Below, piece by piece: positions 44,339-53,783 of a stretch of 64,000 nt of DNA (position 1 is the first letter of the stretch; the number at the start of each line of letters is the position of its first letter). The DNA lies in assembly GCA_017640505.1 (NCBI GenBank), contig JAEPQO010000005.1, positions 62,001-126,000 on the forward strand, in the 5' to 3' direction. The position numbers and the translations under genes are program-made. Source of the DNA: Rhodospirillales bacterium (GTDB taxonomy: Bacteria; Pseudomonadota; Alphaproteobacteria; Rhodospirillales; Casp-alpha2). The notes beneath the pieces are model-generated. The model was not told the DNA's origin. It saw nothing but the letters and a program-made list of their open reading frames with translations, and made no database searches.

Positions 44339-45793
44339 CTACCGCGACAGCCTAAGCTCTGAGAGGTCGTTGGCGATTTCGCGGAACACGGCCCGGAGCG
44401 CCGCGTCGTCGGGGGCATAGTGGTAGAACGGTGAGGTAGGCCCGCTGGCGACGTCCTGCAGGAGCGACTGCAGGCCCGTGCCGCTGTTGGCGAACTGGAT
44501 GACATAAAGCACCACGCCCGCGCTCTTGATGTTGTCCGCGAGTTCGCGGAGCCGGTCGTCCATGCCGTTGCCGCCGGCGCTCGAGCCGAGGCCGAACACC
44601 TGCTTGTACCCGTCGCCGACACCGCCGTGGTTTTCACCATCGGTGAGCAGCACGATAGCCCGCTGCAAATCGTAGTCCGGGTCCGCCACCGCCTCGGTGA
44701 ACGGCGCGTCGGGCATCAAGACACGCCACGCCCAGCCGAGCCCTTGCGGGATGTTCGTCGTGCCCTGCGGATACTCGAGATCGGCGACCGCATCGGCGAT
44801 GGTCTGTTTCTGGTTCTGCAGCGGCGTGATCCCGTGCTCGAGACAGGGCGTGCATTCGCTCCAGCCGTTGGGCGACATCGCACACGTGCCGCCGGAGACG
44901 GGCTCCCCCTCGGTCCCGACCGGTTCCCAGGCCGGCCAGTCCGCACCCGTCATGTCCTGCGGCCCAAGCAGGACGTCGGCGTCATCGTCGGTGAACGCGT
45001 TGTCGATGTAGCGGTTATAGACGCAGCCCGCCCAGTCGGCGGGCGGCGCCGACAACAGCGGTACCGGCGAGTTGTTGACCTGAAAGACGTTGCTCTTTCC
45101 CGCCCCCGAAATCGGATGCGAGAACCCGGCGACCGGGACGCTGGTCGTCAGCGAGGAATCGAACGTTGTCCCGTCGAGCGTCACGTTCACCTTCGAATTC
45201 CAAGGCACGAGCCCGATGTTGAGCAGATCGTTCGTCCCGTTGTTGCCGTAAAGGATATCGACCAGATCCGTCGCCGCGTCGCGCGCCGCGGCGATGCGCG
45301 TCGTCGAGCCGCTGCTGGAGCCCATCGACCCCGACATGTCGATGGCGATAACGACGTCGAGCGCCTGCATCTGGCGGGTGATTTCCGTTTCGGCGCTGAC
45401 GTTCAACTGATCGAAGCCGAGCACCTTCATCAGCGTCGTCGGTATGGTCGCCGACGCGGTCAGGGTCAGCCGCTCGTCCAGTTCGTCGACGCTGATATGT
45501 GGCCCGGATATCGTGGCGTTCATGTAGCCGGCGGGATAGTTCGCGTTGAAGAACATGTTGATGTCCGCGTCCCGCCCCGGCGAGAAGAACTTGCGCCCGC
45601 CGGCCAGCGCCGCTGCATCGAGCGCCGACGACATCCGCGATTTCACCAGGTAGGCCCGCGCCGCATCCGTGCCCATGCCGACAAACGCAACCATGGGTAC
45701 CGCCGCAAGCGCGATCAGCACCATCGCGGCACCGGACTCCTGACGGGCAAAGCCCTTGATTCGTCTGCTTAGGAAATGAAACCACCCAACCAT
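44339..45793 (-). CDS. tadG: TadG-like pilus protein with von Willebrand A domain
   Basis: A 484-residue secreted or membrane-anchored protein. The N-terminal Tad helix (QESGAAMVLIALAAVPMVAFVGMGTDAARAYLVKSRM, about 20-50) is followed by a VWA domain with a MIDAS motif DMSGSMGSS near residue 150. An insertion holds several cysteines (CVYN, CAMSPNGWSECTPC). Functions in surface adhesion and pilus assembly are proposed for such proteins. It has its own upstream region, with a motif shared by other tad promoters. Confidence 0.9.
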   Translation of the reverse strand: MVGWFHFLSRRIKGFARQESGAAMVLIALAAVPMVAFVGMGTDAARAYLVKSRMSSALDAAALAGGRKFFSPGRDADINMFFNANYPAGYMNATISGPHISVDELDERLTLTASATIPTTLMKVLGFDQLNVSAETEITRQMQALDVVIAIDMSGSMGSSSGSTTRIAAARDAATDLVDILYGNNGTNDLLNIGLVPWNSKVNVTLDGTTFDSSLTTSVPVAGFSHPISGAGKSNVFQVNNSPVPLLSAPPADWAGCVYNRYIDNAFTDDDADVLLGPQDMTGADWPAWEPVGTEGEPVSGGTCAMSPNGWSECTPCLEHGITPLQNQKQTIADAVADLEYPQGTTNIPQGLGWAWRVLMPDAPFTEAVADPDYDLQRAIVLLTDGENHGGVGDGYKQVFGLGSSAGGNGMDDRLRELADNIKSAGVVLYVIQFANSGTGLQSLLQDVASGPTSPFYHYAPDDAALRAVFREIANDLSELRLSR

Positions 45794-45879
45794 GGCTTTC
45801 GTCCTCTCCGAGGAGACGACGAAAAGTTGTTATGATTCGGAATTTCAATCAAATGTAATATTTACAGGGTTTTTCTCGT

Positions 45880-45896
45880 TAAATTACATAAAATTT
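45880..45896 (-). promoter_or_regulatory. Shared tad-locus AT-rich motif, site 3
   Basis: On the minus strand, AAATTTTATGTAATTTA agrees at 15 of 17 positions with AAATTTTATGCATTTTA at site 2 (48446-48462). It lies 87 bases before the TadG (VWA) start and points towards it, like site 1 towards tadE and site 2 towards the RTX gene. Confidence 0.45.
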
Positions 45897-45973
45897 GAAG
45901 AAAAACCGGTTGCAGCTAAGTCGTTGCAATACCTAAAGATAGTAATGATGGTGAATTGCCCCGAAGGGAAATG

Positions 45974-46516
45974 TCAGAACGCGCCCAGACCGGTCGAAAC
46001 CTGGTTGGTGACGAAAGGCTTGTAGGTGATCTCGTCCGGTACGCCCGGAATGGCGCTCAGCAGAAGATACTTCCGGGTCAGGTTTTCGAGCCTGACGGTG
46101 ACGACCGGCATCGCGCCGCCCGGTGTCGTCGGATCGCCGAGGCCGGCATCCTCGTATACGACGCGCAGGTTGCTCGCCTGCATCGGCGGAAAGACCTGCT
46201 GCATCTCGGCGACGATGGCGGAGAACCTGTCCGGCGTCTTGGCTGCTTTGCCGGAACAGCTGACGCCACTGCCGGTGCCGACGCACTCGATCTTCGAGCC
46301 CGCCGTGAAGTCCGCCTTGTCGAATACCGGTCCGATGGCGGCCGCCAGGCGTGCCCCGGCACGGGTCGCCTCGGAGGCGCGATGATAATCAAACGCGGCC
46401 AGCGTAAAATCGAGCCCGGCGAAACTGATCGCCAGCAGGATCGGCATGATGAAGGCGAAGGCGATCAGGGCTTCGCCTTTCTCGTTCTTCCGGAACAGTG
46501 CAAGCAATCGCATCAT
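45974..46516 (-). CDS. TadE-like minor pilin
   Basis: A 180-residue pseudopilin. FRKNEKGEALIAFAFIMPILLAISFAGLDFTLAAFDYHRASEATRAGARLAA is the TadE-type helix and processing region (about 10-40). Two cysteines in IECVGTGSGVSC could form a disulphide. It follows the next TadE-like gene by 3 bases and ends about 180 bases before the VWA TadG start. Confidence 0.85.
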   Translation of the reverse strand: MMRLLALFRKNEKGEALIAFAFIMPILLAISFAGLDFTLAAFDYHRASEATRAGARLAAAIGPVFDKADFTAGSKIECVGTGSGVSCSGKAAKTPDRFSAIVAEMQQVFPPMQASNLRVVYEDAGLGDPTTPGGAMPVVTVRLENLTRKYLLLSAIPGVPDEITYKPFVTNQVSTGLGAF

Positions 46517-46519
46517 CCG

Positions 46520-47002
46520 TCAGTCCCCCACGTACGCCTGCTCGTGCGACACCGTGATGATGTGCGAGCCGAAACCGGTAAATTGAAACAGGTTGGGAAA
46601 AAGCGGGTCGAACGGCACCTGGGCCGTCACGCGGATGATCGGCAGATCCTGCGTACCGACCGTAAACGTGCCGACAGTGGCGACGTCAATGCTGGCACCC
46701 GATTTGCCGAAGCCGGAGACCAGCAGATCGCCCGAGCCGTCGACGGAGCCCGTGCGCACAAGGTTCACCGCACGCTGCTGGTCGATAACGGAAAGCGGCG
46801 TATCGGCGCGCGCCGCGAACAATGCCCCGGCCCTGACGCCCTTCTGAACGGCGATCGCCTGCCAGTAGGCGCGGCCGACCTCCGTCATGCCGCTGACCAG
46901 CAGGATCAGGAACGGCAGCATGATCGCGAACTCGACGACGATGGCGCCGCGTTCGTCGTTGCCGAAAGGCCTGATCTTATTCAACAAGCGCCACATTTGC
47001 AT
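46520..47002 (-). CDS. TadE-like minor pilin
   Basis: A 160-residue pseudopilin. NDERGAIVVEFAIMLPFLILLVSGMTEVGRAYWQ is the classical TadE processing and helix region with Glu at the +5-like position. The body is extracytoplasmic. It starts 26 bases inside the end of the upstream TadG-like gene, so the two are translationally coupled. A second ATG at 46996 is equally possible. Confidence 0.87.
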   Translation of the reverse strand: MQMWRLLNKIRPFGNDERGAIVVEFAIMLPFLILLVSGMTEVGRAYWQAIAVQKGVRAGALFAARADTPLSVIDQQRAVNLVRTGSVDGSGDLLVSGFGKSGASIDVATVGTFTVGTQDLPIIRVTAQVPFDPLFPNLFQFTGFGSHIITVSHEQAYVGD

Positions 47003-48329
47003 GGAAGTCCGGGTCGTTGTTGGGGCTCAAGGGGCGGATGATCTCGCCGAAAATGCCGCCCGCCGGTTCATCCGGCGTGGCTTCGGTCACGAACATTTCG
47101 ACGTAGTTGCCGTTGGTCGGATACGTGTGCGAGCCCTGCACGTTGTCGGATACACACTGCAGGACCGCGACCTCGACGATGCGGCGTGCATAGCCGTTCG
47201 ACGCCACCGTCGACGACGGCACGCCGTCAACATCCGGGTTGTCCGGGTCGCTCAGGTCCTCGGGGATGTTCTCGCCCGGCGGCGTCACCAGCGTATATCC
47301 CGCCGGCACACCGCTATCCAGCGGGTACGCCGTTTCCCTGCCGTTGCGCGCGAACTCGAGGCCTAGCTCGTATAGATACACCTGGTATCGGGTCGCCCCG
47401 GTCAGCTCCGTCGGCAGGGACACCCCGTGCCGCGCGTTCCAGTACCCATCGGCGTCCCACGTGCCGCTGCCCATCGTCGTGCTGGTGCTGGCGACGATCT
47501 CGGCATCACGCGGGTAGTTGATGACATTAGGTGCCGGGTACGGGTCGCCCTGGGTATCGAAGCGCGCGTTGATGCCGGCCTGAATCTTGTTGGTCTTCAC
47601 CCCGGTCGCGGTCGACACATCCAGCGTATAACAATCCTGTGGCTGCACCGAGGCCAGCGCGTTCTCGATATCGGACGCGCCCTTGGAGCCGTCGGGCAAT
47701 GCCAGCAGGCCGTAGTTGCCCGGTCCCCAGGCACTGCCGCCGAGCGGCGGCTTGAGCACGACCTGGCGGCCCACGTTGGCCGGGTTTTCCAGGTCGAACG
47801 TGGGATCTGCCTCTTCCGGGTCGCACATCATCAGCGGCGGTGCGTGACAGATGAACGGATTGGAGCGTGCCACGGCGCGCGACGGGATCTGCGTCGACTG
47901 GTCGCCCAGGGTGTTGTTCATGAACCGGCGCAGGATAAAGTCGATCTTCTTCGGCGTCATCGTGACTTCGACATACTTGCTGTCTTCATCGCCGGTCGCC
48001 GCCGTCAGCGGATTGATCTCGCTATAAAAGTTCACGCTCTGGACCGTCAGCGACGCCGGATCGGACGTCATCAGCGAGTTTGCCTGGGTAGCATTAAAGG
48101 CAACCGCCGTCGCCCTTGCCTGCGCGCCGATACGGCCGTCGAGCTGTGCGGCTCCGGCCATGGCGCCGGCATCGGCCCGGTTCTGCAGCTGATTGCGCAG
48201 CACGGCGGCGCGGCCGATATCGACCGCGAGCGCCCCGCTGCCCAGCGCGGCGACGATAAACATCGCAGAATAGACGGCGACCCCACCCCGTTCGTTGTCG
48301 AAAAACTTGCGAATAGACCGAATATGCAT
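46977..48329 (-). CDS. TadG-like protein (Tad domain, no VWA)
   Basis: A 450-residue protein. The N-terminal Tad_N helix is NERGGVAVYSAMFIVAALGSGALAVDIGRAAVLRNQLQNRADAGAMAGAAQLDG (about 12-65). The rest is an extracytoplasmic beta-rich region with a few cysteines and no MIDAS motif. ATG 48329 is chosen because homologues start MxxxxRKFFxNERG; the in-frame start at 48380 would add 17 residues. It leads the three-gene group with two TadE-like genes. Confidence 0.85.
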   Translation of the reverse strand: MHIRSIRKFFDNERGGVAVYSAMFIVAALGSGALAVDIGRAAVLRNQLQNRADAGAMAGAAQLDGRIGAQARATAVAFNATQANSLMTSDPASLTVQSVNFYSEINPLTAATGDEDSKYVEVTMTPKKIDFILRRFMNNTLGDQSTQIPSRAVARSNPFICHAPPLMMCDPEEADPTFDLENPANVGRQVVLKPPLGGSAWGPGNYGLLALPDGSKGASDIENALASVQPQDCYTLDVSTATGVKTNKIQAGINARFDTQGDPYPAPNVINYPRDAEIVASTSTTMGSGTWDADGYWNARHGVSLPTELTGATRYQVYLYELGLEFARNGRETAYPLDSGVPAGYTLVTPPGENIPEDLSDPDNPDVDGVPSSTVASNGYARRIVEVAVLQCVSDNVQGSHTYPTNGNYVEMFVTEATPDEPAGGIFGEIIRPLSPNNDPDFHANVALVE

Positions 48330-48441
48330 GTCAGGCGTCCCATGTGCCCTGATTTCGTTACATGCCCGATATATTCGCATTTGATCAAGTATTCAAAATA
48401 ATCATTTCCTCGAATATTTCTCTATTATTACAAACGAATTA

Positions 48442-48461
48442 GATAAAATTTTATGCATTTT
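48442..48461 (+). promoter_or_regulatory. Shared tad-locus AT-rich motif, site 2
   Basis: GATAAAATTTTAT then GC then ATTTT, between the TadG-like gene (minus, 48329) and the RTX gene (plus, 48574). The perfect palindrome ATAAAATTTTAT spans 48443-48454. It agrees at 18 of 20 positions with site 1 at 39122-39141. The surrounding 200 bases are strongly AT-rich. Confidence 0.5.
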
Positions 48462-48573
48462 ATTTCGTATTTGCGGACACTTACATCTGAAATAAAAATT
48501 TAGGTGTTCCATTAAACTCACGCGATTATTCCAGCGTCGTCCAGAGCCGTGATTAACGTCGGAGTTCCGCGCC

Positions 48574-50538
48574 ATGGCCCTGCTGGGAAATATCATCGAC
48601 GAGGATCCCCTCGCCCTCGACGCTGTTCTTGAACCGGAAACGGAAACCGTTTCCGCGCCGGACGGCAGCACGCCACCCGGCACCTCGATTGGTGGCGACG
48701 CCCCTGCGCCGTCCCCGGAACCGGAAACGGACGCGGAAGCGGCAACATTGAGTGGAAGCGGCGACGTTACGGAAACTGCCGCCACCGAGGAGGAAAGCGG
48801 CGCCGAGGGATCCACGACACATTCTCTCTTGGAAGCGTCCCTTGTATCCGACGAAACCGGCGACGCCTCATTCGGTGCGCCGGTATTTTCTGATCCGCTG
48901 GCGACCGATAACGATACGACAGGTACGGATATCACGGACACGGATTCAGATGACGGCGATGACGCGCGCGACGACGAAATCGCGCTGATCGAGCAGCGGC
49001 TCGCCGAAGAATCAGCCACCACGGGTGCCGACGGCGGCGATGTCGCCGACGTATCCGAACCGGCCCCGGACCCCGTCGTCGAAGACCCCGTTGCGCCGAC
49101 CGAGCCTGCCGATGCGGACCTGAACCTGGTCGGCACGTCGGGCGCGGATACGCTGGAAGGCGGCAGCGGCAACGACACCATCGACGGCGGCTTCGGCAAT
49201 GACATTATCCTGGGCGGTGCCGGTGATGATCGCCTGCTGGGCAACACCGGCGACGACCGCATGGAAGGCGGCGACGGCAACGACTATGCCTTCGGCGCCG
49301 CCGGCGCCGACACGATCTACGGCGGTGACGGTAACGACGAACTGCGCGGCGGCTTCCACAATGACTATATCAGCGGCGATGCCGGGGACGATTACCTGAA
49401 CGGCTGGACCGGCAACGACACGCTCGCCGGCGGCGACGGCAACGATACGATGGACGGGGGCGACGATAACGACTTTTACGTCATCGACGGCAGCGCGCCG
49501 GGTGACACCGACATCATCACCGATTCCAGCGGTGACGACGTCTTGCTGTTCGACGGCCTCAACCCTTTTGAATCCGTCAGCTCCGTCGTGCAGAGCGGCA
49601 ACGACCTGATATTCAGCTACACCGGCGGCGGCAGCCTGACGGTCAAGGACTTCTATACCACCGGCGAGATCGAGGTGCTACGCTACGACGGCACGGACTA
49701 CGCCACCAACGCCGACGCATCGACGGCGATTTCGTTCGACGACTTCATCAACGGTACCGACGACCAGATTCTGACCGGTACGTCCGGCGTCGACATCCTG
49801 ACCGGCGGTATCGGCAACGATCAGATTTCAGGACTGGCCGCCAACGATGTGCTGTCGGGCGGAGCCGGCGACGACGAAATCATCGGCGGCGACGGGGTCG
49901 ACACGCTATCCGGCGGCGACGGCAACGATACGCTCTACGGGGCCGGCGGCGGCGCGCTCGACTTCTACAGCGGCGACACGCTCTATGGCGATGCCGGGAT
50001 GGACACGCTCTACGGCGGCGGCGGCAACGACATTCTATACGGTGGCGCCGACGACGACCGCATCCTGGGCGAGTCGGGCGACGACACCGGCTTTGGGGAC
50101 GGCGGCAACGACTACCTGTTCGGCGACCTCGGCAACGACACGCTTTCCGGCGGCGACGGCAACGACGAGGTCCGCGGCGGCTTCAACAACGACGTGCTGT
50201 CCGGTGACGCCGGCGACGACTTCGTTCACGGCTATCACGGCAACGACACGCTCGACGGCGGCACCGGCACCGACCGCATGGAAGGCGGCGACGGCAACGA
50301 CGTCTTCATCATGAAGCGCGGTTACGGCACCGACACCATCAGCGATTTCACCGCGTTCGGCGCAGGGGCGCTCTACGCCGACACCATCGATCTCAGCGAT
50401 TTCGGCATCGCCAGCTTCGACGACCTCGTCATGTCGGAAATCGACGGCAACACCACCATCGACCTCGGCAGCGGCGACAGCCTGACCCTCGAAGGGGTCG
50501 GCACATCGGAACTCGCCGCCGACGACTTCACATTCTGA
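48574..50538 (+). CDS. RTX calcium-binding repeat protein, type I secretion substrate
   Basis: A 654-residue acidic protein without signal peptide. Residues 1-180 are low-complexity and rich in Glu, Asp, Ser and Thr. RTX nonapeptide repeats (GGxGxDxLx) fill about 187-300 and 395-577, with a spacer carrying a SLTVKDFY haemolysin-type calcium-binding segment. The C-terminus, LAADDFTF, resembles a type I secretion signal. The ABC and adaptor genes follow immediately (16 bases). Function on the surface (adhesin, biofilm or S-layer-like) is inferred; no enzymatic domain is seen. Confidence 0.92.
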   Translation: MALLGNIIDEDPLALDAVLEPETETVSAPDGSTPPGTSIGGDAPAPSPEPETDAEAATLSGSGDVTETAATEEESGAEGSTTHSLLEASLVSDETGDASFGAPVFSDPLATDNDTTGTDITDTDSDDGDDARDDEIALIEQRLAEESATTGADGGDVADVSEPAPDPVVEDPVAPTEPADADLNLVGTSGADTLEGGSGNDTIDGGFGNDIILGGAGDDRLLGNTGDDRMEGGDGNDYAFGAAGADTIYGGDGNDELRGGFHNDYISGDAGDDYLNGWTGNDTLAGGDGNDTMDGGDDNDFYVIDGSAPGDTDIITDSSGDDVLLFDGLNPFESVSSVVQSGNDLIFSYTGGGSLTVKDFYTTGEIEVLRYDGTDYATNADASTAISFDDFINGTDDQILTGTSGVDILTGGIGNDQISGLAANDVLSGGAGDDEIIGGDGVDTLSGGDGNDTLYGAGGGALDFYSGDTLYGDAGMDTLYGGGGNDILYGGADDDRILGESGDDTGFGDGGNDYLFGDLGNDTLSGGDGNDEVRGGFNNDVLSGDAGDDFVHGYHGNDTLDGGTGTDRMEGGDGNDVFIMKRGYGTDTISDFTAFGAGALYADTIDLSDFGIASFDDLVMSEIDGNTTIDLGSGDSLTLEGVGTSELAADDFTF

Positions 50539-50554
50539 TCAAGGACCATAGAAA

Positions 50555-52294
50555 ATGAGCACCATCCGAAAGAAGATACGGAAAACGTCCTGGCCCGGCC
50601 TGATCAATGCCCTGAGCGCGACACGCGGCCAGCTGAGCCATCTACTTTGCTTCAGCTTCGCAATCAATCTGCTGGTGCTTTCGGTGCCGGTGTTCATGAT
50701 CCAGGTCTTCGATCGGGTCCTGGCAAGCCACAGCTTCGAAACCCTGACCGCGCTGGCAATCGGTGCCGTTGCCGCGCTGCTGGTGATGTCGGCGCTCGAT
50801 CTCGTGCGCGGCCGCATCCTTGCGCGCGCGGCACTGAAGCTGGAAGACAGCGTCGGCGAGGACCTGCTGACCAAGAACCGCCAGGCGCGGCTCGGCGACG
50901 TCTCGCGTCTTCGGCAGTTCATCGCCGGTCCGGTTATGGTGACATTGCTGGATGCACCGTGGATTCCGGTGTTCCTGTTCGTCGTGTTCCTGCTGCACCC
51001 GATGCTGGGCTGGATCGCCACCGGCGGCGCGGCGATGCTGGGACTGCTGGCGCTGGCCGGTGAACGCTGGATCCGTAGCCTCGTGATCGAAACCCGTGAA
51101 GCCGAGCGCGAGGCGGCGAAGATCGCCGGCACCCTCGCCCACGACGACGGCTCCGCGGCGGTCTTCGGCCTCGACACCCACCTCGGTGCCCGCTGGAAGA
51201 AAGAACAGTCGAAGACGGCACGCCAGCGCCTGCGCCTGGCCGACCGCACGTATACCATCGGCGTGACGGCGCGCTTCATCCGTCTCGCCATGCAGATCAC
51301 CCTAATGGCCGCCGCCGCGGCGCTGGTCATTTCCTCGCAGATCACGCCGGGCGCGATGGTTGCCGCCAGCGTCATCGCGGCGCGCGCCCTCGGCCCGTTC
51401 GAACGTGCGCAGGACGCGTGGCGGACCATCGTCGAAGTGCGCGCCACACTCGCGCGCCTGCTCAAGACCGAGGTCAGCGCGCCGGAGACCGTCAACGGTT
51501 TCCCGCCTGCGGAGGTCCCCAATCTCGACGTCCGGAACGTCACCATGGTCACCGAGGACGCCCGCGAGACGATCTTCTCGAACGTGTCGTTCAAGGCCAA
51601 GGGTGGCGAGATGATCGGAATCACCGGTCCCAGCGGCAGCGGCAAGACGCTGCTGGCGCGGCTGCTTGTCGGCCTCGACACCCCCGTGCACGGCCGCGTC
51701 GACCTGGATCACAACGATATCCGCAACGTCACGCTGGATCGCGCGCGCAACGACATCGCGTATCTGTCGCAGACCCCGGCGCTACTCCCCGGCACCATCG
51801 CCGACAATATCTCGCGGTTTTCCGATCCTGGCGCCCCCGAGATCTACAACGCGGCACGCTTCGTCGGCGCCGAGGAAGCGATCCTGGACCTGCCGTACGG
51901 GTACATGACCGAGGTCGGACCGGGCACGCCGCCGCTGCCGCAGGGTCTCGCACAGAAAATCCTGATGGCGCGGACCATCTTCGCCGACCCGCGCCTGATC
52001 GTGCTCGACGAGCCCTATACCTTCCTCGACAACGCGGGCATTGAACGCCTGATCAGCACGCTCACGCACTACCGCGACAGTGGCTCGATCATCGTCGCCA
52101 TTTCGCAGCGCCCGAGCGTCCTCGCCCAGTGCGACCGCGTCGTCGTGTTCGAGAACAAGACCGCGCGTGTCGTCGACCGTCTGCACAAGCAGCCGCTGCG
52201 CCTGATGGACGGCAAGGAAGAGACGGTAACGACGGCCCGCGCGCCGCGTAAACGCAAGGCCGCCAATAGCGGCGTCACCACTGCTGCGGAGTAA
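50555..52294 (+). CDS. Type I secretion ABC transporter with degenerate signature motif
   Basis: A 579-residue half transporter of the PrtD/LapB-like group, without a C39 peptidase domain. TM helices are in 30-300. Walker A GPSGSGKT is at 358-365, the Q-loop Q406 in LSQTP, and Walker B with D485 and E486 in LIVLDEP. The signature reads LPQGL (461-465) where LSGGQ is expected, and the H-loop histidine is Gln518 (AISQRPS). It should export the upstream RTX protein with the downstream HlyD-type adaptor. Its ATP cycle may be unusual. Confidence 0.9.
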   Translation: MSTIRKKIRKTSWPGLINALSATRGQLSHLLCFSFAINLLVLSVPVFMIQVFDRVLASHSFETLTALAIGAVAALLVMSALDLVRGRILARAALKLEDSVGEDLLTKNRQARLGDVSRLRQFIAGPVMVTLLDAPWIPVFLFVVFLLHPMLGWIATGGAAMLGLLALAGERWIRSLVIETREAEREAAKIAGTLAHDDGSAAVFGLDTHLGARWKKEQSKTARQRLRLADRTYTIGVTARFIRLAMQITLMAAAAALVISSQITPGAMVAASVIAARALGPFERAQDAWRTIVEVRATLARLLKTEVSAPETVNGFPPAEVPNLDVRNVTMVTEDARETIFSNVSFKAKGGEMIGITGPSGSGKTLLARLLVGLDTPVHGRVDLDHNDIRNVTLDRARNDIAYLSQTPALLPGTIADNISRFSDPGAPEIYNAARFVGAEEAILDLPYGYMTEVGPGTPPLPQGLAQKILMARTIFADPRLIVLDEPYTFLDNAGIERLISTLTHYRDSGSIIVAISQRPSVLAQCDRVVVFENKTARVVDRLHKQPLRLMDGKEETVTTARAPRKRKAANSGVTTAAE

Positions 52295-52299
52295 TCGCC

Positions 52300-53760
52300 A
52301 TGATGACACCCGAAGAACTGAAGGCCGCCCTCGAGAAACTTCGCGCCCAGCTTGGCCAGAAGACCACGTGGCGCCAGGAATGCACCAATCGCGACCTCGT
52401 CGCACGCGAGACCGTTGACGAGGATGACGTGGAACCGGAAATCGAGGTGGAAATCGCGGCGGCGGAAACGGCGCAATCGCCCTTCGCGACACGCCGCTGG
52501 CAGTTCGCCGGCTGGGCGATCATCGTCGTCTTCGTGTTCGGCGGCCTCGCCTGGGCGGAACTGACCCGCATCGACGCCGCCGCTGTTGCCGTCGGCACGG
52601 TCGGTGTGGAGAGCAACCGCAAGACGGTCGCGCACCTTGAAGGCGGGATCGTTAAAGCCATTCTGGTCACCGAGGGCGAACGCGTCCGCCAGGGCCAGCC
52701 GCTGGTGCGCATGGACAACACCCGTGCGCGGGCAACGCTGGATCTGCTGCAGGGCCGGATGAACGCGCTCATGGCCAAGAAGGCACGCCTTGATGCCGAG
52801 CGGCGCAATCTGCAGTCGATCGAGTTTCCGCCGCGCCTGCTCGACCTCGCAGTCGACGAGAAGATGATGGATATCATGGACGGCGAAATGCAGGTGCTGG
52901 AAACGCGGCGCCGCAACCTCGACCGCCAGGACAGCATCCTGCGCGAACGGATCGCCAAGCAGCGCGCCGAGATCCGCGGCCTGCAGGCGAAGCGCGATGC
53001 GTCCCGCAAACGATTTGCGATCCTGAAGGACGAACATGAAATGATGAACGGCCTGCTCAAGGATGGGCTGGTCGCCCGGAACCGCGTCCTGTCGGTGGAG
53101 CGCGCCAAGGTCGACGCCGAGGGCGATGTTCATGATCTGACCGCCAAGATCGCCAAGGCGGGCGACGAAATCGCCAAGCTGGAAATGGAACGCGCGCTGA
53201 CGACCGAGCGTCATCAGACCGAGGTCGCCGCCGAGCATCAGGAAACACAGGAACGCATAGCCGAGGTGGAAGAGAAAGTCCGTGCCGCGAAGGATATTCT
53301 GACGCGTACGGACGTCATCGCGCCGGCGGATGGGGTCGTGGTCGCACTGCGCCATCACACGCCGGGCGGTGTCATTCAGGCAGGCGAGCCCGTCCTTGAA
53401 CTGGTGCCGGACGACGACCGCTATGTCATCAACCTGCGCATCGACCCGAACGACATCGACGTCGTCTATCCGGGACAGCAGGCGCGGGTCCGCCTTTCGG
53501 CGTTCAACGCGCGGGCAACGCCGATGCTCGACGGCAAGGTCGTTCAGGTTTCGCCGGACCGCCTCGTCGACCCGGCCACGGGTGCGGGGTACTTCTCCGG
53601 CCGCGTCATCCCGGACGAGGCAGCGTACCACGCCGACCAGCCGATGCTATCACCGGGGATGCAGGCGGAAGTGTTCCTGGTGACGGAACGGCGTTCGGTG
53701 CTCGATTACCTGCTGGACCCGATCGTCCGCGCCGCATCGCGTGCCGGCCGGGAAACGTAA
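52300..53760 (+). CDS. HlyD family type I secretion periplasmic adaptor
   Basis: A 486-residue membrane fusion protein. One N-terminal membrane helix (about 65-85), then RTIAHLEGGIVKAILVTEGERVRQGQ-type lipoyl half-motif (around 108-130), a long coiled coil (about 150-320), and the second lipoyl half APADGVVVALRHHTPGGVIQAGEP followed by a beta-barrel. The start is 6 bases after the ABC gene (a second ATG follows at once). It bridges the ABC exporter to a TolC-type channel, which is not in the window. Confidence 0.93.
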   Translation: MMTPEELKAALEKLRAQLGQKTTWRQECTNRDLVARETVDEDDVEPEIEVEIAAAETAQSPFATRRWQFAGWAIIVVFVFGGLAWAELTRIDAAAVAVGTVGVESNRKTVAHLEGGIVKAILVTEGERVRQGQPLVRMDNTRARATLDLLQGRMNALMAKKARLDAERRNLQSIEFPPRLLDLAVDEKMMDIMDGEMQVLETRRRNLDRQDSILRERIAKQRAEIRGLQAKRDASRKRFAILKDEHEMMNGLLKDGLVARNRVLSVERAKVDAEGDVHDLTAKIAKAGDEIAKLEMERALTTERHQTEVAAEHQETQERIAEVEEKVRAAKDILTRTDVIAPADGVVVALRHHTPGGVIQAGEPVLELVPDDDRYVINLRIDPNDIDVVYPGQQARVRLSAFNARATPMLDGKVVQVSPDRLVDPATGAGYFSGRVIPDEAAYHADQPMLSPGMQAEVFLVTERRSVLDYLLDPIVRAASRAGRET

Positions 53761-53783
53761 GCGAACCGCCGCCCTTAACGTCG

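Noticed and set aside
44140-44640. Minus-strand frame after and across the end of the VWA TadG gene
   Set aside because: Most of it overlaps the TadG gene in another frame; the unique part has no start signal or motif. I also tested the region for a tRNA because of GTTGGAACC-like sequence, but no cloverleaf forms.
50539-51681. Minus-strand frame of 380 codons over the ABC transporter gene
   Set aside because: Ser/Arg/Ala-rich antisense shadow of the type I secretion ABC gene.
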